Assembly (NCBI GenBank): GCA_021151825.1
Contig: JAGKWQ010000023.1
Location: forward strand, 1-14,646
Direction of reading: 5' to 3'
DNA length: 14,646 bases
DNA from: Cellvibrionaceae bacterium
GTDB taxonomy: Bacteria > Pseudomonadota > Gammaproteobacteria > Pseudomonadales > Cellvibrionaceae
The position numbers were made by a program, and so were the translations under genes. The notes under the pieces were generated by a model that saw nothing but the letters and a program-made list of their open reading frames with translations, made no database searches and was not told the origin of the DNA. Position 1 is the stretch's first letter. Each line of letters opens with the position of its first letter. Positions 6,063-13,161 of this stretch are shown one piece after another.

Positions 6063-7526
6063 TTATTCGGGTGATATTGGACAGGAATTTGCACTTGAAA
6101 CACCCGTCCGCAATTTACGGTTCAAATCACGCAATGCCGTTCGTACTCCTTCTTCAATTACCGGATGATAAAACGGCAGTTCCAGCACTTGCTGCACGGT
6201 CAAACGCAATTGGATAACCCAAGCCAATTGATGGGCAATATGCTCAGCCGCCGGGCCAAACATTTCCGCGCCCAGTAAGAGCCCAGTGCCCTGCTCTCCA
6301 TAAACCCGCAACAAGCCACGATTTTTGTTGATAACCCGCGCACGCCCCTGGTCTTCAAAATTCACTTCACCAATCGCGTAACAATCATTGCAGCCCTTTC
6401 TGATTGCTTCCAGATTCTGCCCGACACTGGCGATTTGCGGATCAGTAAACACCACACTGAGCGGTGTCCGACGTACACCCGCACGAATATCTTCCGGATC
6501 ACGCAATGAACGCGCTGCGTTAGCACCCGCAATCCGGCCTTCATCCACCGCCTCATGCAATAGCGGTACATCGGTGGAAACATCGCCGGCAATATAGATA
6601 GATGAATTACCACATTGCCCGGTGTAACGGTTATAGATCGGAATACCTTTAGCATCCAACGCCAAATCGGTATTTTCCAATGCGAGGAACTCGATGTTGG
6701 GGCGACGACCTGTGGCCGCCAATACATAATCGAATTGCTCTTCAATCATACCTTTTTCGCGATGGCGATATTGAATGGTAACGCCGTGTTCTTCCTGGCG
6801 AATATTTGCGGTTTCTGCATTCAGATCCAAATAAAATTCGCGATTGAATTCAATGTCTGCGCAATGGCTGATTGCCGGATCACTGATAGCTGCCAACTCG
6901 CCGCTCTTACCAAAAACCGCCACTTTTATACCAAGGCGACTCAATGCCTGACCAAGTTCCAAACCGATAACACCCGGACCAAAAATTGCAATGGACGCCG
7001 GCAAGTCATACCATTCAAATACATCATCGCTTACCAAAAGACGCGAACCTGCTGCGTTTAAAAATTCTGGAATAGAAGGTGATGAACCGGTCGCAATAAT
7101 AATTCGCTTCGCGTTAACTATTTCTACAGCCCCATCCTCTTTAGTCACTTCCAATTCGTTTGCCGAAATAAATTTAGCGCGCCCCTCAAGTTTATTGTCG
7201 ATGGGAAATTCGTTAACGGACTCGATAACAGAGCCGACAAACCGATCCCGCTCCTTGCGAATTCTTTGCATAATTGCAACGCCATTTATCAATGGAGGTG
7301 CATAGGTAATTCCAAAAACATCGTTACCCTGTTGGCCATGATGGGCATAGTCAGCAGCTGCAACCAGCAATTTACTTGGCATACAACCAACGCGGGCGCA
7401 GGTAGTTCCATATTTGCTGCCCTCAATGATAAGAATATCGTCGGTATATTTTTTTGCAGCGTTATACGCACTCAAGCCGGCAGTACCGGCACCGATAATT
7501 GCAACATCAACCTTACGCGTAGGCAT
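6063..7526 (-). CDS. lpd: dihydrolipoyl dehydrogenase family flavoprotein (Lpd3-like)
   Basis: This is a 487-residue FAD/NAD(P)-dependent pyridine nucleotide-disulfide oxidoreductase. It shows the FAD fold IIGAGTAGLSA (10-20), the redox pair Cys43-Cys48 in TCARVGCMPSK, the NAD motif GPGVIGLE (183-190), ATGRRPN (271-277), AGD (314-316), and the C-terminal His454-Pro with Glu459 five residues later, as in Lpd. The likely reaction is NAD-linked reoxidation of dihydrolipoamide. The variant CARVGCMPSKLL and the absence of E1/E2 genes nearby suggest the lone Lpd3-like subgroup, so the physiological partner is uncertain. Glutathione or mercuric reductase are less likely alternatives. The ATG at 7526 has an excellent ribosome site (AAGGAGG, seven bases upstream), and mdh follows closely. 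Confidence 0.85.
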   Translation of the reverse strand: MPTRKVDVAIIGAGTAGLSAYNAAKKYTDDILIIEGSKYGTTCARVGCMPSKLLVAAADYAHHGQQGNDVFGITYAPPLINGVAIMQRIRKERDRFVGSVIESVNEFPIDNKLEGRAKFISANELEVTKEDGAVEIVNAKRIIIATGSSPSIPEFLNAAGSRLLVSDDVFEWYDLPASIAIFGPGVIGLELGQALSRLGIKVAVFGKSGELAAISDPAISHCADIEFNREFYLDLNAETANIRQEEHGVTIQYRHREKGMIEEQFDYVLAATGRRPNIEFLALENTDLALDAKGIPIYNRYTGQCGNSSIYIAGDVSTDVPLLHEAVDEGRIAGANAARSLRDPEDIRAGVRRTPLSVVFTDPQIASVGQNLEAIRKGCNDCYAIGEVNFEDQGRARVINKNRGLLRVYGEQGTGLLLGAEMFGPAAEHIAHQLAWVIQLRLTVQQVLELPFYHPVIEEGVRTALRDLNRKLRTGVSSANSCPISPE

Positions 7527-8027
7527 TCCGTATCCTCCTTTTGGACAACTGTATTACTGTGACGAATCAAACGGTATTTGGTTTCAGAAAATCTGTACGC
7601 AAAAACCTGGCCATCAAAAGCAAATAACCTTGTCACTGCATATAACTGCAAATAATGAAGATTTTTTAATCGATGGATTGGAAAAATTCTTGAAAAAAAG
7701 TAATAACTTTGCAAAATCGACATCGCAGAAAGGACGCACATCTATGAACCAATCCCCGTTATCCAAGTTGTAACGAGTATTTCGCGTACGTTTTATTGGG
7801 GCGATTGCCACAGTGCAGCCGACACAGTTCCCAATGAATTAATCTTGCAGGTCACGCCCTATAACGTTTGCATGAAAGGAACCGAAAGAAAGTCTGTGCA
7901 TTGCACCGCCTTGGTGGGCACACACGACAAACGCGTGAGCTACAACATTTACGAAAACCGCTCAAGAACGTGTGGGGAGTTTGATGTTGTTAATGAAGAT
8001 GGGAGTGTGAATGAAGCTTGTACGAGC

Positions 8028-8055
8028 GTGCGGGCAATTTATAGATTGCCCGCAC
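8028..8055. repeat. perfect 11-base inverted repeat (GC-rich hairpin)
   Basis: The arms GTGCGGGCAAT (8028-8038) and ATTGCCCGCAC (8045-8055) surround a 6-base loop. No T-tract follows on either strand. It lies inside the cysteine-rich remnant and about 110 bases beyond the stop of the dUTPase gene on the minus strand, so it could be a 3' stabilising or Rho-type end for that transcript. Confidence 0.55.
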
Positions 8056-8066
8056 TGCCGCATGAT

Positions 8067-8141
8067 TTAAGAATTCATACCTTCGTCAAGACTCAAAAAA
8101 CCTGCTGCTGCGATGGTTACAAATCCAAACAAAAACCACAT
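8067..8141 (-). CDS. possible 24-aa membrane miniprotein (doubtful)
   Basis: Starting 22 bases beyond the dUTPase stop, an ATG with AGGG seven bases upstream opens a 24-codon frame. It begins MWFLFGFVTIAAAGFL, a single hydrophobic helix, and ends SLDEGMNS before TAA. Position, ribosome site and hydrophobicity would suit a small membrane peptide in the tatD-dUTPase transcript, and the 11-base hairpin lies just downstream. Against it, the frame is very short and lies antisense to the cysteine-rich remnant, so chance is a serious alternative. No function can be named. Confidence 0.25.
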   Translation of the reverse strand: MWFLFGFVTIAAAGFLSLDEGMNS

Positions 8142-8163
8142 AGTTAATCCCTAAACTACATTC

Positions 8164-8787
8164 TTATTTTTTATAACGGGCAACCAACGCCTGATACAAC
8201 TCGTCTTTAAACTCCGGCTTGCTCGTATCCAATGATTGCACAGCCTCTACCAAATGTTCATTATCTTCACGGCCATCGTGCCAATGCTTGCGGTAAGTGC
8301 CATCTTTATAACCGTGATCCTGGCGGAAAAAATTCAATACGTTTTTGCCAACGTAACCGCGATAGAGTTGATCAAAACTCATATTTACACCAGCCATCAA
8401 GCGCGCAAAAAAACCGATATGGAATTGTTTATCACCCAGGGTTGCCGCAGCAAACTTTTCCAGATCCAGGCGAAAATCTTTTTCGTCAGTTGTAATCACA
8501 AGTTCTTTTTGAAGGCGTGCGATGATGTCTTCTTGCGAGCTGCCGGATTGCAATAAAATACTTAAACCAAAATGCCAGATATCAATTAATTCCAGTGCAA
8601 CTTGCTCGGTATCCGGCGATTGTTTTTTCCACCATTTCCAACCGTAGTGATCCATAAGCTCAGCGCATTCGACCCAAATAGCGCGGTACCATTCGTAACC
8701 TTGCGCTTGCCAGTTGGCGGTGACTTTAGTGTTCATACCGTCTTGCAGTTCGAGCATGATTTTAATTTGTTGATGTTGTGCAGACAT
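8164..8787 (-). CDS. dUTP diphosphatase, all-alpha (dUTPase-2/MazG-like) family
   Basis: The enzyme hydrolyses dUTP to dUMP and pyrophosphate, keeping uracil out of DNA and supplying thymidylate precursor. The 207-residue product is of the all-alpha NTP pyrophosphohydrolase type, not the trimeric beta-fold Dut. The metal-binding acids are Glu40 and Glu43 in WVECAELMDHYGWKWWK and Glu66 and Asp69 in ELIDIWHF. The C-terminal signature GKNVLNFFRQDHGYKDG (147-163) followed by REDNEHL is characteristic. The ATG at 8787 has AAGG seven bases upstream, and this ribosome site overlaps the tatD stop codon (TAAGG), with 9 bases between the genes. Co-transcription with tatD is therefore very likely. It has a functional link to tmk in the same window. 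Confidence 0.9.
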   Translation of the reverse strand: MSAQHQQIKIMLELQDGMNTKVTANWQAQGYEWYRAIWVECAELMDHYGWKWWKKQSPDTEQVALELIDIWHFGLSILLQSGSSQEDIIARLQKELVITTDEKDFRLDLEKFAAATLGDKQFHIGFFARLMAGVNMSFDQLYRGYVGKNVLNFFRQDHGYKDGTYRKHWHDGREDNEHLVEAVQSLDTSKPEFKDELYQALVARYKK

Positions 8788-8796
8788 GTTTTGGCC

Positions 8797-9588
8797 TTAT
8801 TGAGGTAAATATTGTTTGGCTTTGCTAAATAAGCGATAAAAATTTTCAGTAGTTTTTTCTGCGAGCTCTTCCAACGGAATTCCGCGGACATCTGCTACAA
8901 ACTGCGCAACTTCACGCACATACTTAGGTTCGTTGGGTTTACCGCGATAGGGAATGGGAGCGAGATAAGGAGAATCAGTTTCTACTAGTAATCGATCAAT
9001 GGGCATATTGCGCACGACATCGCGAATTTGCTCGGCATTTTTAAAGGTAACTATGCCGGAAATAGAAACGTAGTAATTTAAATCCAATGCCGACTTGGCC
9101 ATTTCCCAATCTTCGGTAAAACAATGCAGCACGCCGCTATGTTCCAGGCTGCCGTGTGCTTTAATTAGGGCGAGCGTATCCGCTTTGGCTTCGCGAGTAT
9201 GTACAACCACCGGTAAACCAATTTGTTTTCCAACACGCAAATGCAACGCAAAACTTTCGTGTTGTAATTCTTTGCTTTCAGTTTCGTAGTGATAATCAAG
9301 ACCGGTTTCACCCAACGCAACCACTTTAGGTTGTGCGGCCCAATTAATTAATTGCGCTTCGGTTGCGGCGCCTTCTTTTACATCGCACGGATGAACCCCT
9401 ACAGAAGCAACTACACGCGGATGTGCCTGGGCAATATCAATGACAGTTTGAATATTTTCCAAACTAATACCAATACATAGCATTTGCTGGATGCCGCGCT
9501 CGTGCGCAGCAGTGATGGCCGCACTTAAATCACCGTTATAGGGATCAAGTTTGATGCGATCCAAATGGCAGTGGGAGTCAATTAACAT
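8797..9588 (-). CDS. tatD: TatD-family metal-dependent deoxyribonuclease/hydrolase
   Basis: This is a TIM-barrel hydrolase of the TatD/YcfH family, cytoplasmic, linked to DNA repair and 3'-5' exonuclease activity in E. coli. The 263-residue length is normal. Metal ligands are all visible: His6 and His8 (DSHCHLD), Glu94 (GETGLDYHY), His130 (VHTREA), His155 (LHCFTED) and Asp205 (ETDSPYLAP). Paralogues TatD, YcfH and YjjV are hard to separate by eye; YcfH is closest in overall sequence feel. The start at 9588 has only a weak GTGAG upstream. The gene begins about 28 bases after the pilZ terminator, leaving no room for an obvious promoter of its own, so some readthrough is likely. The dUTPase gene follows. 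Confidence 0.93.
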   Translation of the reverse strand: MLIDSHCHLDRIKLDPYNGDLSAAITAAHERGIQQMLCIGISLENIQTVIDIAQAHPRVVASVGVHPCDVKEGAATEAQLINWAAQPKVVALGETGLDYHYETESKELQHESFALHLRVGKQIGLPVVVHTREAKADTLALIKAHGSLEHSGVLHCFTEDWEMAKSALDLNYYVSISGIVTFKNAEQIRDVVRNMPIDRLLVETDSPYLAPIPYRGKPNEPKYVREVAQFVADVRGIPLEELAEKTTENFYRLFSKAKQYLPQ

Positions 9589-9615
9589 AAACAGCTCACT
9601 CTAAAAACGCTCATT

Positions 9616-9650
9616 CTAAAAACAACGAAGCCAGGCATAACCTGGCTTCG
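9616..9650 (-). terminator. intrinsic terminator of pilZ
   Basis: A perfect 10-base-pair stem (CGAAGCCAGG at 9626-9635 with CCTGGCTTCG at 9641-9650) has a 5-base loop and is followed on the minus strand by TTGTTTTTAG. It lies 28 bases past the pilZ stop and just before tatD. Confidence 0.85.
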
Positions 9651-9677
9651 GGGAAACTCGGTGGAGCGAATTTTACA

Positions 9678-10031
9678 TTACATCGTGTGGGTAGGCTTGT
9701 CTGAATTGAGCATACCCGCGAGATAAGTTTCGATTTTGTTGATTGCGGTGTTGTCCTGATCACTAAACTGCACCCCGATTCCTGCCGCACGATTGCCTTG
9801 CGCGCCTTTTGGGGTAACCCACACCACTTTACCTGCAACCGGAATTTTCTCCGGCTCGTCCATCAGGCTTAACAACATGAACACTTCATCACCCAGTTTG
9901 TAGTTTTTACTGGTGGGAATAAACATGCCGCCATTTTTTACGAACGGCATGTAGGCTGCGTATAAAACAGCTTTATCTTTGATTGTGAGGGAAAGTATGC
10001 CGTTACGGGCACCGCCACCAATGGGTTGCAT
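9678..10031 (-). CDS. pilZ: type IV pilus assembly protein PilZ
   Basis: The 117-residue protein matches Pseudomonas-type PilZ closely: ARNGILSLTIKDKAVLYAAY (8-27), NGGMFIPT (33-40), LGDEVFMLL (46-54), GKVVWVTPKG (67-76) and the C-terminus PTHTM. PilZ is needed for type IV pilus assembly. The canonical c-di-GMP-binding motifs of PilZ domains (RxxxR and DxSxxG) are not visible; the second position reads VKNGGM. This fits founding-type PilZ proteins, which do not bind the nucleotide well. ATG at 10031 is chosen because AGGA lies six bases upstream and homologues start here; a 17-residue extension from a TTG at 10082 would run across the promoter. It sits between holB and tatD, with its own promoter and terminator. 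Confidence 0.95.
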   Translation of the reverse strand: MQPIGGGARNGILSLTIKDKAVLYAAYMPFVKNGGMFIPTSKNYKLGDEVFMLLSLMDEPEKIPVAGKVVWVTPKGAQGNRAAGIGVQFSDQDNTAINKIETYLAGMLNSDKPTHTM

Positions 10032-10053
10032 AACAGATCCTGCTTCCTGGTTT

Positions 10054-10082
10054 TTTATAGAGCCAACGTTATAACCAATCAA
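10054..10082 (-). promoter_or_regulatory. sigma-70 promoter of pilZ
   Basis: On the minus strand TTGATT (10077-10082) and TATAAA (10054-10059) are exactly 17 bases apart, matching 4 and 5 of 6 consensus bases. Transcription would start near 10047, giving a leader of about 16 bases that still contains the AGGA ribosome site. Confidence 0.6.
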
Positions 10083-10091
10083 TTGGTTATA
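10070..10091. promoter_or_regulatory. 22-base palindrome over the pilZ -35 box (putative operator)
   Basis: TATAACCAAT and ATTGGTTATA face each other around a 2-base centre (CA). The centre and one arm contain the pilZ -35 element. Ten perfectly matched bases per side and the position suggest a dimeric regulator's binding site. There is no T-tract, so it is not a terminator of holB. Confidence 0.5.
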
Positions 10092-10125
10092 GGGGCCAAG
10101 GTTGAGACACTAATAGATTAGCTCA

Positions 10126-11151
10126 CTAGTGTCCAGACGCCATTGCACGATTCGTGCTCGCGCGCAACAAAGCGCCCCAATCGAGCAATAATTCCTCTAA
10201 TAACAATTGCTTATTGGGATTTGCCCCACTTAATAATTGACGCTTGGATAATAAAATTTTTTCAATGTAACGATGCAAAAGCGGCAAACTCAGGTTACTC
10301 AGGCGTTCGCGCCACTCAACTGGCGCCAACTCGATTTGCGGATCATTAGCGCCTGCCCGCCAGCGTGCGAGGCTATGCAACAGCCCCAACAACCACTCAA
10401 CCAGCCCTACTACATCGCCACTTTGCCAATTGGCCGCGACTTCAATAGCAGAAACCTGCCCTAGTGTTAAGCGTACAAACTGCTGCAGGATTTGTTCGCG
10501 TTGTTCCAATGCATCCCCCTGCAACAATGCCAGCGCGGTTAGGGGCGCGCCACGCGCGGCGACCAATAAAGCATCGGGCGTGGTATTACTGCCAACCATC
10601 AACGGTGAAAGCCAGTGAAGTACTTGCTCGGTGCGCGGCATAGGTAATTTGCGCATCTGGCAGCGACTGCGAATAGTGGGCAATACTGAACTTGGTGCAT
10701 GGGTAACTAAAACCAACATTGTATTGGCAGCCGGCTCCTCCAACGACTTAAGTAGCGCATTCGCGGCATTGCCATTCATGGCTTCCGCCGGTTCGATAAT
10801 CACTACCTTATATCCACCCTGTTGCGCCGTTTTACTCAGAGACTCAGTGAGTTCGCGGACCTGGTCCACTTTAATTGCTTTGCCTTCTTCCTCAGGCTCC
10901 AGCCACAACAAATCCGGATGGGTTTGGGATTTATTCAGCTCACAACCACGACATCTACCGCAAGCAGTACCTTCGATGGGCGCGGCACAGAGTAGCAATT
11001 GCGCCAGTGCATCGGCTAAATGGCGTTTACCGATCCCTTTTGGGCCGGCAATCATCATGGCATGGGGTAATTTTTGCGCAGCAATTTGCTGCACTAAATG
11101 CTGCCAATCGTTGAGTTGCCAAGGGTATGGATGGATGGGAAAGTCGCTCAT
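10126..11151 (-). CDS. holB: DNA polymerase III delta' subunit
   Basis: HolB is the delta' part of the clamp loader that places the beta clamp on DNA. The 341-residue protein shows GPKGIGK (36-42), four zinc-binding Cys (55, 64, 67, 70) in CAAPIEGTACGRCRGC, NALLKSLEEP (131-140) and the SRC motif (162-164). The P-loop-like turn is followed by Arg where ATPases have Thr or Ser, consistent with delta' not hydrolysing ATP. ATG at 11151 is preferred to a GTG five codons earlier; neither has a strong ribosome site. In Pseudomonas the order is tmk-holB-pilZ-tatD on one strand; here rluA on the other strand separates tmk from holB. The gene ends 94 bases before pilZ. Confidence 0.94.
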   Translation of the reverse strand: MSDFPIHPYPWQLNDWQHLVQQIAAQKLPHAMMIAGPKGIGKRHLADALAQLLLCAAPIEGTACGRCRGCELNKSQTHPDLLWLEPEEEGKAIKVDQVRELTESLSKTAQQGGYKVVIIEPAEAMNGNAANALLKSLEEPAANTMLVLVTHAPSSVLPTIRSRCQMRKLPMPRTEQVLHWLSPLMVGSNTTPDALLVAARGAPLTALALLQGDALEQREQILQQFVRLTLGQVSAIEVAANWQSGDVVGLVEWLLGLLHSLARWRAGANDPQIELAPVEWRERLSNLSLPLLHRYIEKILLSKRQLLSGANPNKQLLLEELLLDWGALLRASTNRAMASGH

Positions 11152-11184
11152 TGAATAATCAACCACGGATCACCGAACAAAAAT

Positions 11185-11213
11185 TTGGGCAAGCTTAGCA
11201 AATTTGCGATAAT
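11185..11213 (+). promoter_or_regulatory. putative promoter of rluA
   Basis: TTGGGC (11185-11190) and GATAAT (11208-11213) are 17 bases apart; the -10 matches 5 of 6 bases. Transcription would start near 11220. The TTG of the -35 box is also the first possible codon of a longer rluA reading, which argues for the downstream ATG. Confidence 0.45.
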
Positions 11214-11247
11214 CCGCGCCCGCTTAAATTCCATTTCAGGCTTGATG

Positions 11248-11886
11248 ATGACCGATTTGCCACTCGATATTTTGTACCTCGACGACGACCTGCTCATCGC
11301 CAATAAACCACCTGGTTTGTTATGTGTACCCGGCAAAGGGCCGGAAAAACAGGATTGTTTGTATAACCGCGCACTGAAATTCAACCCGAATGCGCGTGTC
11401 GTCCATCGTTTGGACCAGGGAACATCGGGCATTGTGATGTTTCCGCTGAATTATTTAACCCTTAAAAATCTCACCCACAAATTCGAAGCACGCGAAATTC
11501 ACAAACGCTATGTGGCCGTGGTGGAAGGATTGGTGGAAGAGGATGAAGGAGAAATCAAATTACCGCTGATTTGCGACTGGCCCAATCGTCCACTGCAAAA
11601 AGTCTGTTTTGAGCACGGCAAGTCAGCCCATACGCGTTATAAGGTTATCGAGCGCAACACCGAACAAAACACCACCCGCGTATTACTGGAGCCAGTCAGC
11701 GGTCGCACCCATCAGCTCCGCGTACATATGCTGAGCCTGGGCCACCCGATGCTGGGTGATGGACTGTACGCTCCCGAACCTGTACTCGCAAAATCACCGC
11801 GCCTGCTTTTGCATGCCCAGGAACTCTGGTTAGACCATCCGATAAGCGGTGTGGAAATCAGAATTAAAACCAACGCCGATTTTTAA
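11248..11886 (+). CDS. rluA: dual-specificity rRNA/tRNA pseudouridine synthase RluA
   Basis: RluA converts uridine to pseudouridine at 23S rRNA position 746 and tRNA position 32 in E. coli. The 212-residue protein follows RluA (219 residues) along its length: NKPPGLLCVPG (19-29), catalytic HRLDQGTSG with Asp56, LPLICDWPNRP (105-115), QKVCFEHGK, GRTHQLRVHML (152-162), LGDGLYA and the ending RLLLHA through NADF. There is no S4 domain, as expected for RluA. Two ATGs are adjacent (11245 and 11248); the second has AGG seven bases upstream and is chosen. The gene lies divergent from holB and convergent with tmk, with 21 bases between the rluA and tmk stops. Confidence 0.92.
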   Translation: MTDLPLDILYLDDDLLIANKPPGLLCVPGKGPEKQDCLYNRALKFNPNARVVHRLDQGTSGIVMFPLNYLTLKNLTHKFEAREIHKRYVAVVEGLVEEDEGEIKLPLICDWPNRPLQKVCFEHGKSAHTRYKVIERNTEQNTTRVLLEPVSGRTHQLRVHMLSLGHPMLGDGLYAPEPVLAKSPRLLLHAQELWLDHPISGVEIRIKTNADF

Positions 11887-11907
11887 TCGCCGCGTCACCT
11901 GATTTTT

Positions 11908-12552
11908 CTACTTCAGCAACGCGGTTAATACCTGATCAATATCTGCTTGAACCTCAAGCAACGTTTTTCCTGCATCAACCAATGCATAGCGTTCCGGCGC
12001 CATGTTGGCGCGCTGGCGATAAGCCGCTCGCACCCGCTCAAAAAAACCAATCGTTTCGCTTTCGAACCGATCCAATTCACCGCGCTGGCGCGCACGGTTT
12101 AAACCCAGTTCCACATCGATATCAAGAATCAACGTCAGGTCTGGACGTAAATTGCCTTGAACCAACTGCTCCAATTCCTCAATTACTGCTTTATTCAAGC
12201 CGCGGCCACCGCCCTGATACGCGTAGGTAGCGTCAGTAAAACGGTCACTCAGCACCCAGGCACCACGGGCAAGCGCCGGCTTGATCACTTGCGCCAGATG
12301 CTGTGCGCGGGCTGCAAATACCAATAGGAGTTCAGCTGTTTCATTTACCGGCTCATCGCGCTTGCTTAACAGCAGGCTACGCACTTCTTCCGCCATCGGT
12401 GTACCACCCGGTTCGCGCGTAACAATTACCTCCACACCGCGAGCCGTAAGCCAATCGCGAACAAAGGCCAAATTGGTGCTTTTTCCAACACCTTCCGTGC
12501 CTTCAATAGTCAGGAATTTACCCGGAGAAATGTGACTTTTGCCGCTCTGCAT
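11908..12552 (-). CDS. tmk: thymidylate kinase
   Basis: Tmk phosphorylates dTMP to dTDP with ATP, an essential step in dTTP synthesis. The 214-residue protein shows the P-loop GTEGVGKS (18-25), the DR(E)-type motif REPGGTP (46-52), DRFTDATYAYQGGGRG (103-118) and a LID region RQRGELDRFE (155-164). The Arg-rich LID is the E. coli-like type. ATG at 12552 has only a weak AGAG upstream. The gene heads its own transcript here, divergent from ppiB across 116 bases, whereas in Pseudomonas it follows mltG. It works in the same pathway as the dUTPase 3 kb away. Confidence 0.96.
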   Translation of the reverse strand: MQSGKSHISPGKFLTIEGTEGVGKSTNLAFVRDWLTARGVEVIVTREPGGTPMAEEVRSLLLSKRDEPVNETAELLLVFAARAQHLAQVIKPALARGAWVLSDRFTDATYAYQGGGRGLNKAVIEELEQLVQGNLRPDLTLILDIDVELGLNRARQRGELDRFESETIGFFERVRAAYRQRANMAPERYALVDAGKTLLEVQADIDQVLTALLK

Positions 12553-12668
12553 AACTCTGCTTCATCAAAAAATTTAATTGGGATTATGATTCCTTCCCTT
12601 TCGGGGAGCGCGTATCATACCGGCTTTTTGACCGCTTTATTCACTCGCTTTATATAGGGAGACTTATC

Positions 12669-13160
12669 ATGATCACATTACACACAAACTACGGCGATAT
12701 TGTTATCGAACTGGATTTCGAAAAAGCGCCTAAAACTGCTGCGAACTTCAAGCAATATGTAGAAGAAGGTTTTTATAACGGCACTATTTTCCATCGCGTT
12801 ATCGACGGCTTTATGGTTCAGGGCGGCGGTTTTACCGAAGATTTTGAACAGAAAAAAACTCGCGACCAAATTGAAAACGAAGCCGACAACGGTTTGCAAA
12901 ACCTGACAGGCACTTTAGCAATGGCGCGCACCAATGATCCACACAGTGCTACTGCACAATTTTTTATCAACGTAAAAGATAACTCGTTCCTGAACCACAC
13001 CGGTAAAAATGCATCCGGTTGGGGTTATTGCGTATTTGGTAAAGTCACTGCCGGTATGGATGTGGTTAACAAGATTAAAGGCGTAAAAACGGGCAGCAAA
13101 GGTTTTCACCAGGACGTGCCCAAAGAAGCTGTGATTATTCAATCCGCTACTATTGCGTAA
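12669..13160 (+). CDS. ppiB: peptidyl-prolyl cis-trans isomerase B (cytoplasmic cyclophilin)
   Basis: PpiB speeds up proline isomerisation during protein folding. The 163-residue protein lacks a signal peptide and matches E. coli PpiB (164) in length. Active-site residues are visible: Arg43 in FHRVIDGF, Phe48, Gln51 in MVQGGG, and Phe99 in AQFFINV. The segment WGYCVFGKV (118-126) is typical of the bacterial cytoplasmic group. AGGGAG lies seven bases before the ATG. lpxH starts one base after the stop codon, an arrangement also found in Pseudomonas (ppiB-lpxH), so the two are probably translated from one message. Confidence 0.97.
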   Translation: MITLHTNYGDIVIELDFEKAPKTAANFKQYVEEGFYNGTIFHRVIDGFMVQGGGFTEDFEQKKTRDQIENEADNGLQNLTGTLAMARTNDPHSATAQFFINVKDNSFLNHTGKNASGWGYCVFGKVTAGMDVVNKIKGVKTGSKGFHQDVPKEAVIIQSATIA

Positions 13161-13161
13161 G

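Larger units (their letters stand above)
7744..8147 (+). pseudogene. remnant of a cysteine-rich, probably secreted protein
   Basis: The family is not recognised. Plus-strand frame 3 is open from 7707 to 8147 and reads like real protein, with Cys in CHSA, YNVC, VHCT, RTCG, EACT and a CCC cluster, and a Tyr/Val/Asp-rich beta-like stretch (SYNIYENRSRTCGEF). It has no ATG until base 7872 and no ribosome site before that codon or a TTG at 7845. The ATG at 7744 does have AGGA nine bases upstream, but in another frame: nine codons (MNQSPLSKL), TAA at 7771, then RVFRVRFIGAIATVQP, which looks like the rest of a signal peptide. The simplest reading is an old secreted-protein gene with one nonsense mutation and one frameshift near 7831. 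A shorter intact gene from 7845 or 7872 is the alternative. Confidence 0.42.

Noticed and set aside
7614..7811. 65-codon minus-strand frame upstream of lpd
   Set aside because: No ribosome site, no recognisable feature, and it overlaps the start region of the plus-strand remnant in A/T-rich sequence.
10631..11158. 175-codon open frame on the plus strand, and similar long plus frames inside rapA and mdh
   Set aside because: They lie antisense to holB, rapA and mdh, whose protein motifs are unmistakable, and their own sequence shows no domain or start signal.
11890..11924. Inverted repeat CCGCGT/ACGCGG between the convergent rluA and tmk stops
   Set aside because: Six-base arms with a 23-base gap and no run of T after the second arm on either strand; too weak to call a terminator.
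12628..12656. Near-consensus promoter TTGACC-17-TATATA upstream of ppiB
   Set aside because: Transcription would start near 12663, downstream of the AGGGAG ribosome site at 12656-12661, leaving the message without it. Either the match is chance or the start is atypical, so I did not annotate it.
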